Assembly: GCF_943372915.1 (NCBI RefSeq)
Contig: NZ_CALSAN010000022.1
Span: forward strand, 1-64,000
Length of the DNA: 64,000 bases
Origin: Ferrovibrio terrae_A
GTDB lineage: Bacteria > Pseudomonadota > Alphaproteobacteria > Ferrovibrionales > Ferrovibrionaceae
Reading direction: 5' to 3'
Each line of letters opens with the position of its first letter. Within the stretch, counting starts at the first letter, position 1. The position numbers were made by a program, and so were the translations under genes. The notes below the pieces were generated by a model. The model had not been told where the DNA came from. It ran no database searches and saw only the letters and a list, made by a program, of their open reading frames with translations. Of the stretch, positions 7,340 to 14,674 are shown piece by piece.

Positions 7340-8341
7340 ATGACCACACGCCGCCAAATTCTGCAGGGTGCTGCCCTGTCTGCCCTCGCCGCCCTGCCTG
7401 GCCTGTCCCTGCTGGCCCCGCGCAGTGCCCGCGCCGCCGGCTGGCCCGACAAGCCGGTGAAGATCGTGGTGCCCTATCCGGCCGGCGGCTCGACCGACGT
7501 GCTGAGCCGCATCCTGGCGGAAGAACTGAAGGTCAAGTTCGGCCAGCCCTTCCTGATCGACAACCGCGCCGGCGCCGGCGGCAATATCGGCATCGATGCC
7601 GTGGCCAAGAGTACGCCCGATGGCTACACGCTGGGCGCCGCCACCATTGGCCATTTCTCGATCAACCAGTATCTCTATTCCAAGATGACCTGGGATGCCG
7701 ACAAGGATCTGCTGCCGGTGTCGATGACCTGGGAATTGCCCAATGTCGCGGTGGTGCCGGCCGATCATGTGCCGGCCACGACGCTGAAGGATTTCATCGC
7801 CTGGGCCAAGACGCGGCCGAACGGCATTTCCTATGGCAGCCCGGGCATCGGTACCACGCCGCATCTGTCGGGCGTGCTGTTCTGCCAGCGCGCCGGCGTG
7901 AAGGGCGAGCATGTGCCGTTCCGCGGCGCGGCGCAGACGATTCCGGCGATGCTGTCGGGCGATGTGCATATCGCGGTCGACAATCTCGCCTCCTATATCC
8001 CCTTCATCAATTCGGGCAAGCTGCGTGCGCTCGCCGTCACCTCGGCCGAACGCTGGCCGAGCATGCCCGATATCCCGACCATGGCGCAGGCCGGCATGAA
8101 CGACTTCGTCGTCACCTCCTGGGCGGCCTTCGTGGTGCCGGCCGGCACGCCGAAGGAGATTGTCGCCGCGCTGTCCAGCGCGCTGCAGGAGATTTCCAAG
8201 AAGCCGGAGATCCAGCAGAAGTTCCTCACCACCGGCGCGAAAAGCCTGGGCAGCACGCCCGAGGTGGTGACGGCGCGCGGCCAGAAGGAACGGCCGATGT
8301 GGAAAAGCGTGATCGAAAGTTCGGGCGCCCGGCAGGATTAA
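7340..8341 (+). CDS. Tripartite tricarboxylate transporter substrate-binding protein (TctC/Bug family)
   Basis: 333 aa. The N-terminus MTTRRQILQGAALSALAALP with a later SARAAG cleavage region is a twin-arginine-type signal, so the mature protein is periplasmic. Bug/TctC signatures are present: WPDKPVKIVVPYPAGGSTD, then FLIDNRAGAGGNIG, KSTPDGYTL and YGSPGIGTTPHLSG. Loops of this kind bind a carboxylate through backbone and water contacts. No TctA or TctB membrane genes are nearby, which is common for this family; such solitary proteins act in uptake or as sensing partners. Ligand not predictable. Confidence 0.93.
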   Translation: MTTRRQILQGAALSALAALPGLSLLAPRSARAAGWPDKPVKIVVPYPAGGSTDVLSRILAEELKVKFGQPFLIDNRAGAGGNIGIDAVAKSTPDGYTLGAATIGHFSINQYLYSKMTWDADKDLLPVSMTWELPNVAVVPADHVPATTLKDFIAWAKTRPNGISYGSPGIGTTPHLSGVLFCQRAGVKGEHVPFRGAAQTIPAMLSGDVHIAVDNLASYIPFINSGKLRALAVTSAERWPSMPDIPTMAQAGMNDFVVTSWAAFVVPAGTPKEIVAALSSALQEISKKPEIQQKFLTTGAKSLGSTPEVVTARGQKERPMWKSVIESSGARQD

Positions 8342-8398
8342 GACGCCTGCAGCGGACATACTTGATTATGCATGCGCGGCAAGCGCAACTGTGAAAGG

Positions 8399-8442
8399 GA
8401 TAGTCGTTTGATAACGGACGAATAAAAATTCAAACGGCTATC
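8399..8442. promoter_or_regulatory. 13-nt inverted repeat downstream of the TctC gene
   Basis: GATAGTCGTTTGA (8399-8411) and TCAAACGGCTATC (8430-8442) pair with a single mismatch around an AT-rich 18-base loop. It starts 58 bp after the TctC-type stop. No T-tract follows, so it could be an operator, a weak terminator or an mRNA 3' structure. Confidence 0.45.
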
Positions 8443-8527
8443 ACCTTCATTTCCCATCTGCTTTGCCATACCGCATCACCGCGCATGCAACCGCGCGAAA
8501 AACTGTACTTGAATCCTCGCTGATCGC

Positions 8528-8546
8528 GCGCGCATTGTGTGCGCGC
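8528..8546. promoter_or_regulatory. GC-rich hairpin in the lipoprotein leader
   Basis: GCGCGCA-TTGTG-TGCGCGC, a perfect 7-bp stem with a 5-base loop, lies 38 bp upstream of the lipoprotein start codon. Its role is unknown. Confidence 0.4.
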
Positions 8547-8583
8547 AGGCAGGCATAGGGGTATGCCGGAAACGGGGGATCCA

Positions 8584-10308
8584 ATGAACAAACGCAACAG
8601 TGTTCTTGCGGGCGCGGTTCTCAGTCTTGCGTTCTTGGGTGGGTGCAAAACACTGCTCTACACGGCACCGGAGCAACCGACTTTAAGCGGCAGCGCCAAC
8701 CATGGCTGGCTCACCCAGAAAGCCGATGCCGGCTACTTCATGATCGAGGCATCCGTCAAAGAAGCACGGGAGTGCAGTTTCCAGGGCAGCAAGCTGTTCC
8801 CTGAGCAGACCGACATCATGATCGCGGTAACGCCGAGCAATGTCGGCACTTTTCGCTCCGACCAGGCCATCCCCGTCTATCACAAACGTGTCTATGGTGA
8901 TGGTGGATGCCGCATCCACCGCAGCGACGTGTTGCTGCTCCCCTTCGAGCCGTTGCGATCCGGCACCAGTGGTACGCTCAAGCTCGAAGTGATCGCCCGA
9001 AACACCAAGGATGAAAATGTCAGTCAGTATCTGTTTTCGGCGGCCACCTTCGCCGTAGCGGCGCTTCCGGTGGCAGGAATCGCCGCACCTGCGATTCTGG
9101 CGAGCGTGACGCAAAGTGAGAATGCCGGGGCCGTGGCGAAATTCAACGAGGAATATAAGAAATACCGCGACGCCAAGGTAACGACGGACTTTCCGGTCAA
9201 TATTGGATCCAGTGATCTTGAAGCGGGCAAGACCAGCTTCTCGATTCCGATCTACGCCCTCGATACCGGTGCCGGCAATATGGAATCCGCCATCGCCGAC
9301 GCGAAGGCCAATCCCAATACATCCGACCGCCGCGTCGCATTCACCGTGAGTTTCACCATCAGCTACCGAAAATCCGTGTTCGCCCCAAATGCCGATATCG
9401 TCAATGAGGGAAGCTATTACAAGCCGGACGTCAAATCACTGAACCATCGCGACGTGCTGCGATACACCGGTTCAACCCCGAACAGCCCGACGCTGTTCCA
9501 GCGGCTCAACCGCGATCTGCCGGCCGCACTGCTGGATTTGAAATCGCAGGATTCAGGCGTGGTCGGCAAAGCTTGTGAATCCGTGCAGCGCACGATCGAA
9601 GGTTTTGGCCTGTCGAAGGATGATGAGGCCATCGTCTATCATGCGTTGCTGACAGAAGTGGCCGGAGAATGGAATCTAGACACCAGATTCACCAACAATC
9701 CGGCCTGCTTTACCGAGGCGTCAGACAATAAGTTGGACATGGGCACAAGACTGGCACGATTGTATGGCACGACCCATTTTGTCGGCACGCCGCCAAAGCC
9801 GCTCAACATCGAAGCCGTCGTGAATCCAGAACGGAACTGGCTGACACAGATCGGCCATACCTTGATGCCACGCCTCAACCGCGCCCTGCAAACCGGCAAC
9901 AGAACCGCCGAAACCGCCAAGGTGGCACTCGCCACGCTCACCAATCCGACCACCTTCAGCACCTACATCGATAGCACCAGCACCACGTATCAAGGCGAGC
10001 AGGCGCTAACTGCCCTGGCCGGCATCAAGCTGATCGCAGTCGGCTGCAACATCCGCATCCCCACCACTGATGGCGTCTATGAAGCCGTGCTAGGGCTGAC
10101 TGAAAATCCGAATCCGGCTGAAAGTCAGAAGCGGATACCACTTCTCATGCTGTTCCAGCTCGACAATCCGGATATCAGCAGGCCGGCTGAAAGCCGCAGC
10201 ATAGTGAAGGCAATGGTGCTGCCTGTCAGCGACTGGAAACACAATTTCCCCGATCACCGTTGGCGCGCAGAGAGCGTCTGCCGGAAAGAGATCATTCCCG
10301 CCCTGTAG
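8584..10308 (+). CDS. Large unidentified lipoprotein
   Basis: 574 aa from ATG 8584, preceded by GGGGGA. The signal peptide MNKRNSVLAGAVLSLAF ends in a lipobox L-G-G-C with Cys21 as lipidation site; Lys follows, so outer-membrane sorting is plausible. The rest shows mixed alpha/beta character with a hydrophobic segment near residues 150-175 (FAVAALPVAGIAAPAILASV) that may be a second membrane-interacting helix. No known domain was recognised. Codon use looks less GC-biased than its neighbours, compatible with acquisition. The gene stands alone, facing the convergent gene at 10319. Function unknown. Confidence 0.75.
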   Translation: MNKRNSVLAGAVLSLAFLGGCKTLLYTAPEQPTLSGSANHGWLTQKADAGYFMIEASVKEARECSFQGSKLFPEQTDIMIAVTPSNVGTFRSDQAIPVYHKRVYGDGGCRIHRSDVLLLPFEPLRSGTSGTLKLEVIARNTKDENVSQYLFSAATFAVAALPVAGIAAPAILASVTQSENAGAVAKFNEEYKKYRDAKVTTDFPVNIGSSDLEAGKTSFSIPIYALDTGAGNMESAIADAKANPNTSDRRVAFTVSFTISYRKSVFAPNADIVNEGSYYKPDVKSLNHRDVLRYTGSTPNSPTLFQRLNRDLPAALLDLKSQDSGVVGKACESVQRTIEGFGLSKDDEAIVYHALLTEVAGEWNLDTRFTNNPACFTEASDNKLDMGTRLARLYGTTHFVGTPPKPLNIEAVVNPERNWLTQIGHTLMPRLNRALQTGNRTAETAKVALATLTNPTTFSTYIDSTSTTYQGEQALTALAGIKLIAVGCNIRIPTTDGVYEAVLGLTENPNPAESQKRIPLLMLFQLDNPDISRPAESRSIVKAMVLPVSDWKHNFPDHRWRAESVCRKEIIPAL

Positions 10309-10318
10309 TACAGGACAG

Positions 10319-11338
10319 TTACGGCACCGGTCCGTCGAGCCAGGCGATCACCGGGCAGTTCACGACAATGCCGGTGGGCTGCAGCGGCCTGAACTGCTGC
10401 GCCTTGGCCAGCGCATAGAGATCGGCCTGGTGACGCTGCGGCGCAACAGGCCGATCAGCACTGGGCCGATTCGCCCACTCCGCCTTGGTCACGCTCCACA
10501 GCGGCGAATAACCGCTGGCGGTGCGGCCCATCGGAAAGGCCGTGAGGATGTTGTGCGGGCTGCCCAGCTGCGCCGCATTGGCCAGGGTGGCGATCGCCTC
10601 GGCGCGGCCGTGGCGCAGGAACTGCTGCAGGCCCTGCTCGGCCGGACCATTCACCACCGCCAACAGGGCGATGTCGCCATTGCCGTCGCCCAGCTGCGGC
10701 ACATGCACGGCGCGCTCCAGCGCGGCGACGCCGGGATCGGAGGCCTCGGTGCTGATATAGACGACGCGGCGGCCTTCGGCGAAGCCATGGCTGAGCAGCA
10801 GCGTCACCGTGCGCTTTGCCGTGTCGATGGCCAGCACGCGGTCGGCGGCATTGCTGTGATCGAACGGCCCGTCGCCGGTGGCGATGATCGGCGCATTGAG
10901 GATCGCCGCCTGGCCTGCGATGCGCACCAGCGGCGCATAGGCCGGCGCGGCGCTGCCGCCGGGTGTGGCCGTCTGCGGCGGATAGCCTGTCGGCCCCGCC
11001 ACCACCTGCCGGGCCGCACGGAAATCCGGCGCGGCGGCAAAGCGCACCACATCGCCATTCAGATGCGCGGCCTGCACATGGCCGGCATGCACCAGCAGTG
11101 GCGCATGCACCACGCCGCGCGCCTCCGCATCGGCGGCATCGGAGGAGTCGGTTACGATATACCAGACGGTCTGACCCGCGACATCGCCGCGGAACAGCGG
11201 CAGCGTCACCGTATTGGCCACGGCATCGACACTGAGCGCCGACCGCAGCACGATATTCTCGCGCGGCAGCTCGGCGGCCAAGGCCGGCGGAGCCAGCAGG
11301 AACAGCGGCAGGATCAGGCGCAACATGATGCCAACCAT
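10319..11338 (-). CDS. Exported protein with an internal duplication, unknown function
   Basis: 339 aa; an ATG four codons in (11326) is an equally good start. A signal peptide is clear (LRLILPLFLLAPPALAAE). The mature part contains two related units: about 35-90 with NTVTLPLFRGDVAGQTVWYI, then VTDSSDAADAEARGVVHAPL; and about 165-222 with RTVTLLLSHGFAEGRRVVYI, then STEASDPGVAALERAVHVPQ. Each looks like a small beta-rich unit. The C-terminus ends in a Pro-rich NCPVIAWLDGPVP. Likely periplasmic. Neighbours (lipoprotein, D-aminoacylase) give no firm functional hint. Confidence 0.72.
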   Translation of the reverse strand: MVGIMLRLILPLFLLAPPALAAELPRENIVLRSALSVDAVANTVTLPLFRGDVAGQTVWYIVTDSSDAADAEARGVVHAPLLVHAGHVQAAHLNGDVVRFAAAPDFRAARQVVAGPTGYPPQTATPGGSAAPAYAPLVRIAGQAAILNAPIIATGDGPFDHSNAADRVLAIDTAKRTVTLLLSHGFAEGRRVVYISTEASDPGVAALERAVHVPQLGDGNGDIALLAVVNGPAEQGLQQFLRHGRAEAIATLANAAQLGSPHNILTAFPMGRTASGYSPLWSVTKAEWANRPSADRPVAPQRHQADLYALAKAQQFRPLQPTGIVVNCPVIAWLDGPVP

Positions 11339-11384
11339 CTGGACCGCTGCCTGCCGCCGGCGAGCAACATTCGCGTAATCGCCG

Positions 11385-12839
11385 TCAGGCCTGGTTGCGG
11401 GTGATCAGCCGACCGTTGGCCGCGCCGGTCACACCCTTGCCGCCAACATAGCTCGAGACACCGTTGACCCAGACCTCGGTGATGCCGGTCGCCGGCTGGA
11501 TCGGCGCCGCGAAAGTGGCGGTGTCGATCACGGTTGCGGGATCGAACAGCACCAGATCGGCATAGGCGCCGGCGCGGATCGCACCACGGTCGACCATGCC
11601 GAACACCCGCGCCGTCAGCCCGGTCATCTTGTGTACGGCCTGCTCCAGGCTGAGCAGCTTGAGGTCGCGGCTGTAATGGCCGAGCACGCGCGGGAAGGTG
11701 CCCCACAGGCGCGGATGCGGCATGTCGTTGCTGGGGATGCCGTCGGAGCCGATCATGCTGCGCGGATGCGCAATGATGCGCTGCACGTCGTCTTCGTTCA
11801 TCATGAAATAGATCGCCGCCGCCGGCAGCAGGCGATGCGCCGCCGTCACCTGGTCGACACCCCACTCTTTGGCGATATCGGCCAGCATGCGGCCGCGCAT
11901 CTGCGGATAGGGTTCAGAGGATGCGATCTGCACCGCCATGTCGTCGCGCAGACGATCGGGCAGCAATGCGGTGGAACTGGCCGCATAAGGATAGACGTCG
12001 AAATCGACGGTCTGTTCCTTCGCCGCCTTGTCGATCAGCGCCAGGGTTTCGGTCGAGCGGCCGAAATTCTCCGGGTTGGTGCATTTGTGATGGCTGATCA
12101 CCACGGCCGAGCCGCTGTCGCGGCCGATCTTCAGTGTCTCATGGATGCTGTCGACGACGCCATCGGCCTCGTCGCGCATATGGGTCACGTAAAGCCCGCC
12201 GCGCGACCGCAGGCCTTCGGCCACCGCAATCACCTCGCTGGTCGGGGCATGGCGGCTCGGCGGATACCACAGGCCGCTGGACAGGCCCGACGCGCCCTGG
12301 TCGAGCGATTCCGTCAGGCGCTGCTGCATCTGCGCTGCTTCCTTGTCGGTCGCGGCGCGCTGGACGTCATGATCCATCGCCACCACACGCAGCGACATAT
12401 GGCCGACCAGCGCGTAGGCATTGGTCGCCGGCGGCGTCTTGCGCAGCTGCTCGGCATAGTCGCCAAACGTGGGAAACGCCCAGGCGCTTTCGGTGCCGAC
12501 CAGATCGAGCGGCGGCGGCGGGCGTTTTTTCATTGTCGCCGGCGCCAGGCTGATGCCGCAATTGCCGATCACCACGCTGGTGACGCCCTGGCTGAGCTTG
12601 CAATGCATGCAGTCAGGGCCATGCAGCACGGCGCCATCGTCATGGGTATGGGCGTCGATGAAGCCCGGCGCCACCGCCAGACCCTTGGCGTCGATCTCGC
12701 GGTCGGCCGAGGCTGCGCCCAGATCGCCGACATCGACAATGCGATCACCGCTGACGCCGATATCGCCGGTGAAGGACTCTGCGCCGCTGCCATCCAGGAT
12801 GCGGGCATTGCGAATGGCCAGATCGTAGCGTTTGGTCAT
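11385..12839 (-). CDS. D-aminoacylase / N-acyl-D-amino-acid deacylase
   Basis: 484 aa, the usual family length. This is an amidohydrolase-superfamily TIM barrel: the first metal motif is FIDAHTHDD (H-x-H). GNCGIS supplies the Cys typical of D-aminoacylases. VVISHHK carries a metal His and IGSDGIP the catalytic Asp. The small beta domain is formed by both ends (residues 1-60 and the final 70). The enzyme hydrolyses N-acyl-D-amino acids or related dipeptides, releasing the D-amino acid. Its stop region is free; its start overlaps the stop of the hydroxyacid dehydrogenase gene (ATGA, 12836-12839), so the two are translationally coupled. Confidence 0.92.
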   Translation of the reverse strand: MTKRYDLAIRNARILDGSGAESFTGDIGVSGDRIVDVGDLGAASADREIDAKGLAVAPGFIDAHTHDDGAVLHGPDCMHCKLSQGVTSVVIGNCGISLAPATMKKRPPPPLDLVGTESAWAFPTFGDYAEQLRKTPPATNAYALVGHMSLRVVAMDHDVQRAATDKEAAQMQQRLTESLDQGASGLSSGLWYPPSRHAPTSEVIAVAEGLRSRGGLYVTHMRDEADGVVDSIHETLKIGRDSGSAVVISHHKCTNPENFGRSTETLALIDKAAKEQTVDFDVYPYAASSTALLPDRLRDDMAVQIASSEPYPQMRGRMLADIAKEWGVDQVTAAHRLLPAAAIYFMMNEDDVQRIIAHPRSMIGSDGIPSNDMPHPRLWGTFPRVLGHYSRDLKLLSLEQAVHKMTGLTARVFGMVDRGAIRAGAYADLVLFDPATVIDTATFAAPIQPATGITEVWVNGVSSYVGGKGVTGAANGRLITRNQA

Positions 12840-13747
12840 TTCGCGATCCGCCGCGTGTGGTTGAGGGCTGCCTCGATCAGGTTCTCGCTGGCTTCCGGTG
12901 TGCGGAAGGCGGAATGCGCCGACAGCGTGACATTCTCCAGCCTGGTGAGCGGGTGATCCTTGGGCAGCGGCTCGATATCGAACACGTCCAGCCCGGCATG
13001 GCCGATCTGGCCCGACTTCAGTGCCGCGATCATCGCCGCCTCATCCACCACGGCACCACGTGCTGTATTCACCAGGATGGCGCCGGGCCGCAGTTTGGCG
13101 AGCCGTTCGGCCGACAGGAAGCCACGGGTCTCGTCATTGAGCAGCAGATGCACCGAAACGACATGGCTCTGTTTCAGCAGCTCATCCAGCTCGACGAAGC
13201 GGACGCCGGCCGGCGCGTCTTTCTTGCTGCGGTTCCAGGCCAGCACGGTCATGCCGGCGCCGAGGCAAAGCCGCGCCATCTCGGCGGCGATGCCGCCATA
13301 GCCGATCAGGCCGACAGTCTTGCCGGTAAGCTGCACGCCATCCATGCGCAGCCAATTGCCCTCGCGCATGCCGCGGTCCATGCGGGCGAAGCCCTTGGCC
13401 GCAGCCCACATCAGGGCGAAGGCACATTCGGCCACGGCGGTATCGCCATAGCCCTTGATCAGGTGCACCTCGATGCCGAGCGCGGCCAGTTCCTCGACAT
13501 TCATGTAGCTGCGTGCGCCGGTGCCGAGGAAGACAACATGCTTCAGGCCCTTGCACTGCTTCGCCACATCGGTCGGCAGATAGGTGTGATCGACCCATGC
13601 AATTTCGGCATCGCCCAATACCGTGGGCAGATCGGTGGGTTTCACATCCGGCTGGCGATTGACGGTAACCTTGGGATCGGCGGGCTTATGCAGGCGCTCG
13701 GCCAGATCGCCGAGAGTGGGATTGGCATCGACAAAGACAGCACGCAC
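12836..13747 (-). CDS. D-2-hydroxyacid dehydrogenase family protein
   Basis: 303 aa. The Rossmann NAD-binding motif is GLIGYGGIAAEMARL. Catalytic Arg lies in VNTARGAVVDEAAM, the Glu in DVFDIEPLPKDHPL, and the His in LSAHSAFRT, where LSAH replaces the usual T-P-H. The enzyme should interconvert a 2-keto acid and a D-2-hydroxy acid with NAD(H). It lies directly before, and overlaps by four bases, the D-aminoacylase gene. Together they may convert N-acyl-D-amino-acid-derived acids, with an unlinked D-amino-acid oxidase or transaminase supplying the keto acid; that link is inference. Confidence 0.9.
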   Translation of the reverse strand: MRAVFVDANPTLGDLAERLHKPADPKVTVNRQPDVKPTDLPTVLGDAEIAWVDHTYLPTDVAKQCKGLKHVVFLGTGARSYMNVEELAALGIEVHLIKGYGDTAVAECAFALMWAAAKGFARMDRGMREGNWLRMDGVQLTGKTVGLIGYGGIAAEMARLCLGAGMTVLAWNRSKKDAPAGVRFVELDELLKQSHVVSVHLLLNDETRGFLSAERLAKLRPGAILVNTARGAVVDEAAMIAALKSGQIGHAGLDVFDIEPLPKDHPLTRLENVTLSAHSAFRTPEASENLIEAALNHTRRIAK

Positions 13748-13762
13748 GGGAGGCTCTCGCTT

Positions 13763-14659
13763 TTATGAACGACGGGCCTTCATTGTGGCGAGTCCGGCCG
13801 CCAGTGTCACCCCTGTTGCCGCCAGCAGCACCCATATTCCCGGCCGCAATCCCATCTCGATATTCAGATTGGCTTCCAGCACGCGCGGAACCACCGCCGT
13901 ACCAATCTTCCAGCCGAAATACGCCGCCTCGCCCGCCACGGTGACGGCCGTGGCAGCGAACCCTAGGACTACCAAGGCCCAGAGCGGCAGGACGGCGCCT
14001 TGCGGCTTCAGATAACGCCAGAGCCGGTAGCCGAGCAGCCATGTCAGGAAACCGATCATCAGCAGCGGCTGGGAAATATCGGCCTTCACCTGGAGGAAGA
14101 AATGCCAGGCGCCCAGGATCGCGGCGGGAAACACCAGCCAGTGCAAGCGCTGCCAGCGCCGACCACCGAGGCGCCGGATCATGCCGTCCGTCGAGGTGGC
14201 AAGCAGCAGCGACAGGGCGACCAGCGCGGTGAGGCCGATGATCAGGTAATTCGCCTTGGCGATTTCAGTGACGATCTTGTTGAGGTCGAAGGCGTGATTG
14301 GCGGTGTAGAGGATGAAATGCGCCAGCAGATAAAGTGCAGAAGCCACGCCGATCATGCGACGGACCAGTGCAAGCCGACCGCGCCGCAGAATCTGCCGCA
14401 GCGGGGTGATGAACAGGGACACGAGCAGAAGCCGGATCCCCCAGTTGCCGGTCTGCAGGATCAGTTCGGTCAACGGTCGCGGCCCGAGATCGTGCTGGGT
14501 CGCGCGCCACAGCAGCCACAGTGCCGGCAGCAGCAGCAGACTGAACACAACAGCCTTGAACGGCGCGAAGCGGCCGGCCGGCCCCTCCTGCCAGGGCCAG
14601 CCGCGCTTCCAGCCGGGAACGGGGGCGCGGGCAGAAACACTGATTCCTGTGACGTTCAT
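13763..14659 (-). CDS. msrQ: MsrQ/YedZ-type heme-binding membrane protein, C-terminally extended
   Basis: 298 aa, whereas MsrQ is usually near 200-220 aa. The ferric-reductase-like core spans about 35-215: PLTELILQTGNWGIRLLLVS, LFITPLRQILRRGRLALVRR, a heme His in LLAHFILY, and RRWQRLHWLVFPAAILGAWH, with paired His across TMs. MsrQ passes quinone-pool electrons to the periplasmic methionine sulfoxide reductase MsrP. No msrP gene is adjacent here, unlike the usual msrPQ operon. The last 80 residues add two more membrane segments (WALVVLGFAATAVTVAGEAA and WVLLAATGVTLAAGLATM) around a short periplasmic loop. Partner unknown. Confidence 0.82.
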   Translation of the reverse strand: MNVTGISVSARAPVPGWKRGWPWQEGPAGRFAPFKAVVFSLLLLPALWLLWRATQHDLGPRPLTELILQTGNWGIRLLLVSLFITPLRQILRRGRLALVRRMIGVASALYLLAHFILYTANHAFDLNKIVTEIAKANYLIIGLTALVALSLLLATSTDGMIRRLGGRRWQRLHWLVFPAAILGAWHFFLQVKADISQPLLMIGFLTWLLGYRLWRYLKPQGAVLPLWALVVLGFAATAVTVAGEAAYFGWKIGTAVVPRVLEANLNIEMGLRPGIWVLLAATGVTLAAGLATMKARRS

Positions 14660-14674
14660 GGCTGCCGATATAGC

